Shown here: positions 47,838 through 59,362 of the stretch, in pieces
Position numbering within the stretch: the first letter of the stretch is position 1
Layout: each line of letters starts with the position of its first letter
Origin: Saccharina japonica
Lineage: Eukaryota > Sar > Phaeophyceae > Laminariales > Laminariaceae
DNA length: 64,000 nucleotides
NCBI GenBank assembly: GCA_008828725.1
Contig: MEHQ01002414.1
Span: 141,059-205,058, forward strand
Direction: 5' to 3'
Notes under the pieces: model-generated
What the model was told of the DNA's origin: nothing
The model's database searches: none
The model's input: the letters and a program-made list of their open reading frames with translations, nothing else
Made by a program: the position numbers and the translations under genes

Positions 47838-48118
47838 GTCTGGACCATACTTCCTGTTTCTTATTAGGTGTCCTGTACTGTAATTCACACGAAAGGCAAG
47901 ATGTACGATGCTCTTCTGGACTGCAGGCTATAAATTTAAACGTGCCCATCTTCAACGACTACTGTACCGCACGAATTTAAGCACTACTGTCCTGCGGGGG
48001 CCCGTAAAATAATGTTTCGATACCTCACGTCGAATTGTTCAACTTCGACCCTGGGGGGTACCTGACACCGCCCCCCCCCCCCTCTACGCCATATCAATAA
48101 CTATATAAAACTGAAAAC

Positions 48119-49060
48119 AGGGGACGGTAGAGAGTCGTCCCCCCCTCCTCCTGCTTGATACAAGGCCTTCCATAGTACTACAATACTACTGGGCGGCACT
48201 GCGACCTATATAGGCCGCAGCTGCGTAGTGTGACAGCGATTGTAGCAGTAGCAAGCGTTACAAAGGAGCTTTGAGCTCGCTCTAAGGTGCATCAGAAGGC
48301 CCTGAAGAGCCGTGGGATCGGCAGGCTTGGCTGGATAAGTACTGCCTGAAGAAGGTCGTGAGAGAGGGGGATATCTCGTGGGTTTGTCACTGCTGTGGGA
48401 ACGACTTTGGCGGCGGCAAGGCTCTTAATAATGGACTTGCCAGACAGCATGACGGCATGAGCACCATTATCTACAGTACCGCAGTAGTAGCATCGTTTGT
48501 AACCCTTATGATTCAGCGTACGGACCTGCACGGACTGTTGTTTGTTGTACATAGCCGTGGTACCCTCAGTTACCAGTCAATTATTATTAATAGTGGTCAA
48601 AGCTTCGACACCCTAGGAATATACGAGATCCTAGATACGAGCACCTTACCTGTCATTTGGCATAATCATATTCGTACGTACGTGCGTACCTGTGGTACTT
48701 GATGTATCTGTGTTTCCTTGCCTTACCACCGAGCTGCGGCAGCATCCTTGCTCGCACAGGTAAATATTGGCACTACAGCAGCATAGCGCTTCACGCGTCT
48801 ACAGCAGTCGAAGTTTCTTTGTGTGTGTTTCTGTTGCCGCTGGGTGGGGACTTGGATGCCGTACTCAGACGAGGCACCTATTGATACTGCCAATGTCACG
48901 GTGATATTGTACTCGATGTGAGGGTTTGCGCCTCTACCGTATTGTCACACAAATCACGTACGTACACCGATACACACGAAAACAAAACGTGCAAACAAAC
49001 ATTGTTTCGAGCCCTCCGGGGGGGGGGGCTAGGTGTAAGGTATCCGAATCCCCGGGCCCC
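48119..49060 (+). mobile_element. DNA transposon fragment with CAGGGG end, copy 1
   Basis: It starts caggggacggtagagagtcg, continues ggccttccatagtactacaa and the reading frame described next, and ends near cgagccctccgggggggggg ctaggtgtaagg. The same blocks in reverse order and strand occupy 61310-62230. The middle portions of the two copies do not match by eye, so they are differently deleted or distinct sub-elements. Confidence 0.6.
48286..48702 (+). pseudogene. transposon reading-frame fragment with Cys/His zinc-finger-like motif
   Basis: After a TAA at 48283 the frame reads GASEGPEEPWDRQAWLDKYC and then WVCHCCGNDFGGGKALNNGL ARQHDG. The W-x-C-x2-C ... F ... L ... H pattern is BED-finger-like, which would fit the N-terminus of a hAT-type transposase, but the match is weak. 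The related minus-strand copy at 61931 has an ATG and no stop in the shared part. After about 48460 the translation looks random. Confidence 0.45.
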
Positions 49061-52000
49061 CCTGGTCCTGTGTATATATATCCATGGAATAGCAACCTAA
49101 TCGACATGATGTACACGCACATTGGTCGCGAATGTTCTCCTTCTGCAACTGGCTACCGATCCTACTCTGCCTGCCCCCGAAACCCCGGCTGATTGTACTG
49201 CCCACCAAATCCGACTGACTGTAACTCCCCTCTGCTGTCCATAGTTAGGCTTTAGCAAAGCTGACGCACCAACTTCCGCGCTTGTTTCCAGGCTGTATGC
49301 AGCTAAACGCAGCTTCGTGGTGGGCACGCTCAGATCTGCTTCAAGATGCACGAGATGCACACGGCACTCGTACACTATTTATGTTCGCTTCTGACGCTTG
49401 CAAGTTATCGTGTGGAAACCAGAATGCCCGATGTTCAGTCTAGCGAAGCTGGTCTCACTCAACTTATGAAGTCAAAACCCTTCCGGCTCCACCATCCCGA
49501 TCGCTTTACTTTCCAGTGACATGTCATTGTGATCGAACGCGATCGTCCAGAGAGATAAAACATATGGAACCCAGCACGTTGCCGATAAATATATGGAGTT
49601 TTGGCAACACTCTAATGCAATTAAAATCGGTCTGCCCCCACCACGCTGTTTTTCGGTCTCCTTTTTCAGGGTGATCCAGTGTGTGTGGTCGAATGAAATA
49701 ATGTCCTTTGTGAAGACGGTTTTTGAGAGGATGCGGCTTGGTTGGGAGCCCGCTGCGTCCTTAGGTCTTTCCGGGTGTTACGGGTAGTTGCTTTCTACTC
49801 TTAATATGCAGCTAATTTAATAAAAATATTTTAAATACGTCCGCTGTGAGTTCAACCGATTCAATAGTAAATACTCAACTTTGCAATTCTGGCAGATTCT
49901 TATCTGCTGACCCCCTTGCACTTTGCAACTTTTTTTGTTTGTTTGGTTTTGCTCGTCGTGTTCAGCAACAATGCTTGCCTGTAAATTCCCAACTTCCCGA
50001 TGAATCTCACACTGATATTTTTTAAGACGACGTGTTAGCACGACTTGTTGTTGTTGTTGTTATCTTCACATTAAACTCGTTTCAGTTGCTAATCCCTATA
50101 GTCTGATCTAGCAAGATCACGGCCCGTGGTCACAAAAGTGCTAGAGCCATCAGAGAATCCTAAAGAACACGTACACTTAGCAGGGAAAGGATACACAAGT
50201 CCGAAGAGGTACACCTAAAACCCCTACAGCATGTTATGCGTGTCCAAAACTGAACTACACGCCCGCAATCTCCATTCGACTACAGCAGCATCCCCCCCCC
50301 CCCCCCTCCCACTCTTTACCAATGAATTTGCCGACTACAGCGTAACTACTGTCTGAAGTGCTGTCTGTACAAAAACACACGGTGGTAGGTGTGGGAACAA
50401 GATGGAGCACGCAGCTGCTGTCTGAAGTGCTGCCGGAATGACAGTCCGCGGGCACACAGTGAAAAAGAACAGCCAACCAAAGCCATCACGTCAATTGACA
50501 ATTGCCCGAATCTATCCTGAAAGTCTGTGGTAGGCACAGCATTATAAACATCGACACTGATCAGGAATCGTGCCGCGTACTGAACAACGTTTTTATTCTA
50601 AATGTAAAAATACTTCAGCGAATAAAACTGCTGCTGACAATAAAAGGACGGCACGAAATGACGAAACAGAAAATCATTGATTGGCTGATAGAGGCGGTAC
50701 CGGGTGCGGTGGCAGTTCCACCTTTATAGCATTGCTTGCGCAAAAGGGGCACGCGTGATGGCCGAGATATATTTATTGTGTAGGGGAGCAAACACATTTG
50801 GCGAGGAAGGGAACTTGACCGGAGATTCCAACAAGTCAAGATTTCGGCGTTTTTGGGGGGTCCAGTTATTAATAGTTGAATTCACTGGATGGAGCGGATC
50901 GAAAAGCGACCCAATCAGTAACAGATACCAATACTCAGAGCTAACGTATTTTTACACTTACTTTTAAACCAACATCTTTGCGGGTTTCTATCGGAGTGCG
51001 CGCTTCTTTCAAACATACTTCGGCCTTGCCGCAGAGACCTCATTGATTGCCTCCTGTGGATCTCGATCGCTTGCTATTTCTTTAATCGCAACACTTTATC
51101 TTGTTGTTGACCAATCTAAACTGTCTGTCGTTCACCGCCTTCCTTAATAAAAAATATGTTTATTTCAACAGCAGCCAAGGCTCTTTTTTTTTTTAACGTA
51201 CCGGGTAAGTTTTACCAGCGGGACTAGCTCCGTATTTCTGTGTTATGTCACAGCAGAGTACAACAGAGTAACTAACAACTGTTGACGGGTATAGGGTCCA
51301 GGTTCGGGTTATGGTTCCGGTCGAGCGGTCGGCGTTGGACGAGTTCGGCACGAAACATCGGTCAGTGAAGATAAACAACTTTATCAATACATTGCCACTT
51401 ACAGTAAGTAGAGCACGATTCGACGCGAGTAGACGAGGGAAGAAGGTGCTGGACCCTCGACGAGAAACAATGTGAGGCAAGCACCGTACGAGAGAAGAGC
51501 CTGCCATCTGCCATGTGACCCCGGATCGGAGTGACGACCACGAGGCAGCGGGAGGAACTAGCTGGTGGGAGATAAAATCATGGGATAAAAAACAAAGCGT
51601 AGCTAGGCGTACCTGCAATGTCTTGTACGGACAACCATGGCGAAAGCGTTATACGATAATTGTGTTGGTCACCAGGTAGGTATTTCAATAGTACTGCTGT
51701 AGTACAGCTAGCAGCAGTGGGTATGGATAGAAACCACGCCGTGAAGCGTGATACGATACCTATCCAGGCACGATCCTGGCGAGTACCATAATTATCGAGC
51801 AGGTGTTTGGTGGGTTCTCCAGAATAACAGGCCATTTTTCTGCTGCTGGTCTATATTCTTTAGGTCGCAAACCTGGGCAAACACAGCAGTTTGTTTTTTA
51901 CTGTGACAGGTGACAGGTGATATGGAGTGTTGCTACAAGCTGGTTCCACCAAGAGGCGTAAAATTCCACCTTCGGGAAATACCAAACGGAATACACTGTT

Positions 52001-52399
52001 ATTTCAACCCTAAATATATCCAGTGATGTCGGATTACGGCTGGAAACTTTCGTGCTTAAAGTAATTACGCCATTTTCGGACATAAATAAGAGGTTCCTAC
52101 GGGTAATTGCGGCAAAAACACGGGACTTTTAAGACACATCCCCACTAGGATCAACAGGCACATACATGAATGTGGACAACGTTTTTTTTTTCTTTTCGTT
52201 GTTTTTTTTTATATTCGTTTTGATGTGATATACCCAATATCCAATATGTGTACTATTAATATATACTTGGCCAGCGGGGATGTTGAGGTCGACTATGAGT
52301 CCCCGTGACAACGACTTACAGGCTAGATCTTCAAGGGGTTGGGATGATTATTACGATTCTTGCGCTGGGAATCCAGGCACGGGCGTAGACCCAACCCAA
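49061..52399. other. gene-free interval
   Basis: I see no coding region I can support. It contains a poly(C) run at about 50290-50305, a short repeated ctgtctgaagtgctg at 50350 and 50419, and a SINE body fragment at 51.4 kb. The rest is AT-rich and without recognisable structure. Confidence 0.5.
51405..51610 (+). mobile_element. SINE body fragment
   Basis: It shares gattcgacgcgagtagacga, gggaagaaggtgctgg, gtgaccccggatcggagtga and the gggagataaaatcatgggat tail with the full SINE, but the tRNA-like head is absent or unrecognisable. More diverged than copies 1 and 2. Confidence 0.6.
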
Positions 52400-52474
52400 C
52401 CCCTAGCCCTAGCCCTAACCCTAACCCTAACCCTAACCCTAACCCTAACCCTAACCCTAACCCTAACCCTAACC
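52400..52474 (+). repeat. interstitial telomere-like array (CCCTAA)n
   Basis: About 12 units of ccctaa, with ccctag variants at the left edge, oriented so that the G-strand TTAGGG is on the minus strand. Unique-looking DNA lies on both sides, so this is internal rather than a chromosome end in this window. Confidence 0.92.
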
Positions 52475-52629
52475 GGACCCAAAACGGGGCAGAAACGGGT
52501 TGAAAAAGCGGCTGCGCCGCTTTCGCATTTAGCGAGAAAATTTCGAGAACAGTCCGGACTGCGGACCACGAAATTCCTCCTGATACTATCAGTGAGTCGT
52601 AATTTCCCGGAAAACCGCTGGAAGATCTA

Positions 52630-53225
52630 TCCTAAGTCGTCGTCAGGATTACTGTCGACTGTTCTGGAATCGGAATCTAGAACAGGATTTTTCAATACGT
52701 TCGCAGGTTTTTTCTTCAGGGGACGCTAAAAAATGTCCCCTACTACCTTAACCCCTTAAGAACTGGTCCCTCGAATTTGGGGACACAATACTTGGAATTA
52801 GTGTAAGACATTTTTTTTCAGTTCTGAATGGGTTAACGAGCCATTACATTGGTCAATTTTGGAGAGGAATCTAGTGGTATTAGCCGATATTGCAGACTCG
52901 AAATTTCAACGGATGGCCAACTGGCTCTACTTCGTTTTTTCACCCGGTTTCGATAAAAGAAGTCGAACTACAGTAGGCCGCCTGTTTCGTATTTTTTACC
53001 CTGTTTCTTCGATAAAAAAAATAGAAACAGGGCCAGTTGGCTTGGGTTGGCCATCCGTTGGAAATTCGAGCCTGCAAAATCGGCCAATACAACTAGATTT
53101 CTCTCGAAAATTGACCAATGAATGGCTCGTTGAGATAGTAGGGGATATTGTTTAGCGTCCCCGGGAGAAAAGGCCTGCGAAAGTGTTGAACAATCCTGTG
53201 CTGGATTCCGATCCCATGATAGTCG
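52630..53225. repeat. large foldback (inverted-repeat) element
   Basis: Left-arm blocks gaatcggaatctagaacagg, gttcgcaggt, ggggacgctaaaaaatgtcc, cgagccattacattggtcaa, ggccaactgg recur in reverse complement on the right, ending with cctgtgctggattccgatcc. Pairs such as 52837 with 53129 place the axis near 52,980. Arms are about 280 bp with a short AT-rich loop. The element could fold into one long hairpin. No coding capacity. Confidence 0.85.
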
Positions 53226-56200
53226 GCCTGATAAACCGATCGAACTTCTGACGCAGACCAGCGTGCTTGGACCTCTTTGCTATCCAAGATGCCATCGCTA
53301 TGGTCGTAGCAAATCGCAGGGCCACAGCGCCAGCAAACAAAAGAAAACATGAAAGGCAGGAGGAGCTGCCCAAGGAAGCAGACAATGCAGGGGTTTCCTA
53401 GGGAAATGTATGGCTTTTGTATATAGGGGGCAGGGGGCCTGCAGTAATTACCGCGGCCCATCCTCATTACTTACCGCCAAATCAGCCTCGCCGTAAGGAG
53501 GTAATGCGATAATCCGACATCATTGAAGATATCCACACGACCGCATGAACAAGGGGGACACATCGGTGAAACGATTTTTGTCGCGCGAGTTGTAGTTCGC
53601 GAGATATGGACATTGATGGTCGTACTACTTGAGGAGGCGCTATATCACATAGGGATGGTATTCCTATAGTAAAATCAAGATATTTTGAAATCAAGCCATA
53701 TATCGGTCAGTACGTCGACATATTCGACACTAGACATGTTGACATGATCGCATCAACAAGAGGAAGACGTTCGTGACACTTGTTTTGATTTGAAAGCCGT
53801 AAGGGGCTGTTATAAACAACGCCTCCCAAAGTACTAAAACAATCGTATATGGAGCAATTTTGGCACCTTAGGGGAATATTTACTCTTCACGGGAGTCATT
53901 TTTGCGCTTTGGTATTTGAGAGTTGAAAAACGACATTATTTGGTGGGGGGGTGGGCAACAACAAAAAAAAACAGAAACACGACGGCTGGATTTTGTTTAA
54001 AAAATAAATATTTCGTGCGTGAGGGGCGTTCAAAGTTGCCGAACAATTCAGAAAAAATGCAAATATGTCCCTAAACAACGGGGAAAAAAAAAAAAAGTCC
54101 AGCCGTCAGTTTTTTCGTGGTGTCATTACGCACAACCGTGCCAAGTTTCGTTGTCCAACAGTCAAAAACTAAAGCGCAAAGTTGCGAAGGTGTAAAGCTC
54201 TGGCTGTCGCTGGAACCAGCTCGTATAGACACACTATATATCAAGCAAGTTTTGTTGTCTGTAAATACGTGAAAAACAAAACATACTCTGGCATACTAAA
54301 AAAAACTCGAATAAAGCTGGCTGTTATGCGAATACGAGTGGTTTGCATATTACTTTTCTTCTAATATATTTGCTGCCTTCCCAAGTGGCGTAAAAAAAAA
54401 AGAGAAAACGACACCACACTTACTTGTAGGAAGGTCAGAATGAAAAACAAACCGGATCGCTGTGATCACAGGACGAAATGAGCTAAAACCATTTTTTTTT
54501 TTTTTTTTTTCCTTTTTTTAACTTGGTTTTAGAGACCCCCTATTTTTTTTTCGCTGGTGGGGGGGGCGGGTAATTTAAAAAAAAAAATGATTTATTGTTT
54601 TCTGGGATCACAACGGCCCGGTTCTTCCCTCCAATATAGGGGGGGGGTAGTGGGGTATCTGGGATTCAGATCCGCGCATACCCTTGGCCTTCCCTTCATT
54701 TCTCTGTCGCTCCTATTCTAGGTCCAAAACATATTATTGCGGTTTCAGCTTTGTTACTGCGCTGTACAGTCGTTAAATAAAACGCATTATTCGAGCTGGC
54801 TCTGTCCGAATGAGTGTCTAAAGGGCCGCTTCGGTCAATCAGAAAAAAACAAAATGGACTTCAGAATAAATATATTATTATTCTTGTCTTTTAAAGCAGC
54901 AGCGATACAATTTCTGGTACGAAAACATCATTAAGTATGTCATTACTCCTTACCGATCAGGGCATAGCTCCACTTTTAAGGCTCAGACCTGCTCCCGACC
55001 AACCTTTATCTTGTTAGGTATGGACTCTAAGAGGTGTTGGTGCCCTTGTATCTGTAAGCGACGGCAGGCATGCCTGGCTGTGTTTGCATCAAGAAACGAA
55101 AGTGCCAGCAGCAACACTTAATGATTGCGATTTTTTCGGAGCTCCTGTTTGGTATCTACACTCTGCAGTGACCGCGTACTACCAGGACGCCGCGAACGAT
55201 CGATCTAGAATCCCAGGTAGGTTCGCCGTACTACTGCAGCTGTAGGTGCTCGGCGTCCTCGTCGATAATCTGAGTAAAAAAAGTATCAACAACAGCCGGA
55301 AAAAACAGAATTCTTCAAATTCGTCTTAGGGTACCAGAGGTATTATGTAGACTCGTTTTAAATGAAGAGGGATGTTTTTTTTATGAAGACATCGGATTGA
55401 TGCGTCTGCAGACACAAACATATTGCCCAAGAGTTACGCTCTCTAAACCTACCCATAGGGGGTAGGTTCGAGCGCTAAAACTCAAGAATCGTCATTTTTT
55501 GGGTAGGCAGCCAAGAAACGTCGAAATATTACCAGAAGTAGTATTATTGCAACCGGAAGAAAAATGAACCTTTTTATTTTGCAGTGCTCTTGTGTGTCTT
55601 GCCCGTAGGGGCCCTCTTCAGGCAAAACCTGTACGAAGAGAAGTGCACTCTTGGTAAAAGGAAGAATCTTATTTTTTATAATTTCAATCATATTACAGTA
55701 GAGTGTTTGCGCAAAAGTCTTTTCAGAAAATATTTTTCTTGACGCTAAAAAAAGTGAATTTCCTTTCCCTCGCGATTTGTTAGTGTTTGCGCAAAAGCAA
55801 AAAAAAAAAATACTTTGCAAACCCTTCGTGCCGTATGAAACAGGGAAGCGGGTGAGCACGGGGAGACAAAAAAGAAGAAACAAAAAGGAATTCGTATACG
55901 TCGTACCAGCACAGCAGTACGAACGTACATATTACAAGGTTCCCCTCCGGGACGTGCCTAGGGGAGTGGCGCAAGGACAAATCGAGAATCTACTATTAAT
56001 ATTATATTAATACAACATGCGATATTGTATCATACGCACATCATATTGTATACGTACTGGTATTACATCAACACGACGTTATGAAATATCTGCGTATTAC
56101 TGCTGTACAAATATTATTTTAAAAACTGCACCTGCATTTTTGGGGATAAAACATACTCGGAAATATTATCGAACCATTCCTACTAATGACTCGATCGTTC

Positions 56201-56364
56201 TCAGAGATTTTTGTTAATGACCCCGCCAAACATTTTATTTATCATATGTGTCAATAGTTTATTGTTGTGGCGCTCAAGGTATGGAAGGTCTATGACACAC
56301 AGCACACACCGCACACGCACGCACACGTGACACATGGGACACAGCAGTGCTCGTACAGCAGTAG
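53226..56364. other. gene-free interval, homopolymer-rich
   Basis: Long T and A runs near 54490-54590, G runs and a dispersed repeat copy at 54.4 kb. No coding region I can support. A short inverted motif, gggccctcttcagg, is present at about 55610. Confidence 0.5.
54404..54575 (+). repeat. dispersed copy of the 63.6 kb repeat
   Basis: It shares acgacaccacactta, aaggtcagaatga, cgctgtgatcacaggacgaa, tgagctaaaac and tttttcgctggtgggggg with the 63.6 kb tandem units, in the same order and strand. Confidence 0.75.
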
Positions 56365-56694
56365 TGGTGGGATAGTATTTGCAGAAGAAGTAGAAAAGGA
56401 TGCATCGAAGAAGGTGAGGTACAGGCATTCTCGATGCATTCGTTCAGATCAGGTGGGGCAGTGTCCCGCGCCCTAGCAGGAGAGTCTTTGGCGACCATTA
56501 TGCAGAAAGCATACTGGAAAAATCCCAAGGCGGCATGGAAGTACATGAGGCTGCTCGAGGTAGTAGCGCCCGGTTCAGGAGGCGAAGGTATGGTCAAGGG
56601 AGTTTCGGAAGCCCAATACCGAGAATTCAACGAGTTTCCGCTCAGCGACCAGAGCAAGTCATGGGCCGCCTTCGGAAACCAACCTTTACTATAA
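56365..56694 (+). pseudogene. tyrosine recombinase C-terminal fragment (retroelement or Crypton-like)
   Basis: The frame reads MHSFRSGGAVSRALAGESLA and then IMQKAYWKNPKAAWKYMRLL. These match the H-x-x-R box, the later W and the nucleophilic Tyr (residue 37 from the Met at 56434) of tyrosine recombinases. The N-terminal half with the first catalytic Arg is missing. Just upstream, the fragment GIVFAEEVEKDASKK lies in another frame, so a frameshift near 56412 is likely. Direct repeats and a hairpin follow within 600 bp. Confidence 0.75.
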
Positions 56695-56815
56695 CGAAGA
56701 CGAATTTGAGATAAAATCCGTCTGCGAGTAGTACGGGATAAGGCCTTCATACGCCTAAGACAAGGATAATCCAGACCCAGGCCTAGAAGTCCGAAACAAG
56801 TAAGGGAGGGTGGAA

Positions 56816-56897
56816 TCACCAGCCGTGGGAGGTGAGACCACCTGGTTCATCCCAAACTACTTAAGAGAAGAACGGACTCCAATTATACTGTTGTATT
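56816..56897 (+). repeat. 82-bp direct repeat, copy 1, downstream of recombinase fragment
   Basis: From tcaccagccgtgggaggtga through ctccaattatactgttgtat it is nearly identical to 57206-57290. Copy 2 has a two-base insertion (cct c before gtggg). The copies are about 390 bp apart. Confidence 0.9.
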
Positions 56898-57135
56898 ATC
56901 AGAACCGGTGCAGGGAATGATATCAGAACCCCCTAGCCCCTGTTTTACCGAAGAGGCAGTATTACCAGGGAGCCGGCCCGAGCTCTCTCACCATTAATTA
57001 ATTGCAGCTTCACCGAGAAAAACAGAGATAAGGGGCGAGAAGCTGGGAAGACACCACCCACCCACCCTTACAACAGATCTGGCTGTTACCAGCAACACGA
57101 GTACGTTCTTCTCACGAACCCACGTCGCGGTAGAG

Positions 57136-57188
57136 AGGAATGATCATATTGCATCACGACTGAATAAATAAATGATCATTCCCTCCCT
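57136..57188. repeat. hairpin between the two direct repeats
   Basis: gaggaatgatcat at the left is complementary to atgatcattccctc at the right, a stem of about 13 bp with a loop of about 25 nt. It may be a terminal or regulatory structure of the element. Confidence 0.75.
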
Positions 57189-57205
57189 TTTCGCGACGGG
57201 TGGCC

Positions 57206-57290
57206 TCACCAGCCCTCGTGGGAGGTGAGACCACCTGGTTCATCCCAAACTACTTAAGAGAAGAACGGACTCCAATTATACTGTTGTATT
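57206..57290 (+). repeat. 82-bp direct repeat, copy 2
   Basis: Second copy of the segment at 56816-56897. Repeats placed downstream of a tyrosine-recombinase frame recall the split direct repeats of DIRS/Ngaro-type retroelements. Confidence 0.9.
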
Positions 57291-58022
57291 TATACGTTTT
57301 GTTGTGTTTCTTCATGCGCGTGTTGTGTAACTACTGCTGCTGCTGCCGTCCTACGAGCTGGGCCAGCCTTAAAACGGTTTTTTAAACATCGGATTGGCGA
57401 TGCCTCCATCAATTAAAAAGCATTGCACGTGATTTTTGGACACGGGGCATCTCATGCAGTCATCGACTCATTGACCTTCGGCCCTATACTCTAGTTTTAT
57501 TTTTCCTTCCAAGAGATAGGGGTATGACCGATCCAACAACAACCCGAAAAATACAAAAGTGACCCAAACTCAAGTAAAAAAAAAAAACGTGGCCGACCGG
57601 GCCGACAACAGTGAATGCCTTTGAACGTGCGATTCAATTCCGGGGTTAAAGATCCAGTGCAAAAATCTCTAAATTGAGCGGGGCATCGCAAAAATGATAT
57701 TTTGTTTCGTAATGACTTGACTTAGTGTACGGAATCGGTTTTGGGGATAACTCTTGATGGGATGGCGAATTGGGCAACGAGACTTTCATCGCTTTTCTCC
57801 TTTTGTGTCGTCAGCACTGTATCCACAGTAAGTTTCGTTTTGATTAAAAATTACGAATTTTATACGAATTGTGTGTCGAAAAGTTTTTTTTTTTAGTTTT
57901 TGCGGATATCTCGGCAAGATCGAATCGGGAAAAACAAAGTACGTATATATATTTTTACATTGCGAGATGCGAGTTTAGGCAGCTTGCTCCGTTTTATGGC
58001 TGGCCCTGCTCGTATGCTTGAT

Positions 58023-58304
58023 TTCTTTGTTGTGGATTTAACTCCTGATAAAAATGATGAATTTCGGATGAGACACTTGGCATTTTCCTTTCGATTTCTA
58101 TATATTTTGATGTCGGATGGGATAATTTCAACTCCTTCCCTGCCCGACCCGAAGCATGGGTGCCGTTCTTTGTTGTGGATGTATCTCCTGATAAATTATG
58201 AATTTCGGATGAGACCCTTGGCATTCCTTTCGATTTCTGTATATTTTCATGTCGGAGGGAAATATTTCAACTCCTTCCCTGCCCTACCCGAAGCATGGGT
58301 GCCG
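58023..58304 (+). repeat. tandem duplication, two units of about 141 bp
   Basis: Unit 1 (58023-58165) and unit 2 (58166-58304) both run from ttctttgttgtgga through aatttcggatgagac and gcattcctttcgatttct to ccgaagcatgggtgccg. Units differ by small indels, so the frame is not kept and it is unlikely to be coding. Confidence 0.9.
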
Positions 58305-59362
58305 GCGAATGCCGGCACACATGCGGAGCCCTTGTATGTACGTATAATATGTATGTACTGGACGCATACATACCGTTATATTCAATGATTTGGGTACGTT
58401 TCATCATGCTGCCATCCGGTTTAAATCGTGTTTCGGTTAATCGGTTTTAAACCGACTGAAAAAAACGGTTTTAACCGGTTTCTGGTTTTAAGAAAAACGC
58501 CTCCTTGGCCGGTTTTTAGTTTTAATATTGTCCCTCCCACCTCTACCCACGACCCACGACGACGCTACCCACGACCTACTCTCTTTCAAACTTTCTGCAG
58601 GGAGTACGCAAAGCAGAAAGGAGACGGCAGACAGGGTAGCAAGGTACAAGACCGGCTACTAGTAGATAGATGGTAGAACCTGTCCGTACCACGGGTATAA
58701 ACCTGCCTCGGCTGCCTGGAAGGTGCTTTTGGTGTGCTCCGGTTGCCCGTCCTTTCCTGTCGTTCTTAGTCTTGCTCTGTTTGCGTTGTTTTTTATTCCA
58801 TTTCATTTCGTTTAATTTCATTTCGTTTAATTTTATTTCATTTTATTGCCTGTCGCATCTCCTCTGGGAGAAGCACGACAGCACGACACACACGTTCTTT
58901 CTTTTTGTCGTGTTTTTTGTTTGGTTGTTTGATTGCTTGTGATTTGCTTTAATATGTTTATTTTTTTATTATTATTTTCCTTTCGTTTTTTTTTTCTTTT
59001 TTTGTTTTTTTCTCTTTCATGCACCTGGATTGCTAGCATGGTAGGTCTCACCTGTCGCATATGGCGTTGCATTGTCTGCTCTGCTTACTGCACTGAGCGT
59101 AGTATCTCTGTGTCGTAGTTTTGTGACCACATAATTGGTACCTTTTTAGGATAGAAGAATCGGCACGCACACTGGATGTGCTGGATGTCGACGGGTAGAA
59201 AGGAAGGTTTAATGTGAAGAACACACACATGTAGCACGCAGCTCTAAGCGGTAGAACTGGAGACATGTCGTACTCGGTAGGCAGCCACATGGAAAGTATA
59301 AAGTATATATTTGATATTTCATATATACGATAAATGGTATTGAAACTGACAAACAAACAAAA
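58305..59362. other. gene-free interval
   Basis: Palindromic ccggtttaaa/ttaaccgg motifs at 58420-58480 and an AT-rich, T-run-rich stretch at 58800-59030. The remaining short intervals between elements up to 64,000 (61060-61309, 62231-62949, 63161-63581) also show nothing I can name. Confidence 0.5.

Larger units (their letters stand above)
46582..47882 (+). mobile_element. outermost inverted-repeat element around the hAT-like MITE
   Basis: The left arm tacaatacaagacacctaat aagaaacagg (46582-46611) is the reverse complement, with few changes, of the right arm cctgtttcttattaggtgtc ctgtactgta (47853-47882). The arms flank the hAT-like element at 100-150 bp on one side and 8 bp on the other, which suggests a third, older element. 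I could not define its target duplication. Confidence 0.7.

Noticed and set aside
52280-52729. 149-codon plus-strand frame through the telomeric array
   Set aside because: The Leu-Thr repeat is just the translation of (CCCTAA)n and the rest overlaps the foldback arm.
57900-58388. 162-codon plus-strand frame
   Set aside because: It spans the 141-bp tandem duplication, whose units differ by indels not in multiples of three.
58833-59118. Lys/Asn-rich or Phe/Leu-rich frames on both strands
   Set aside because: They come from T-run low-complexity DNA, with no conserved motif.
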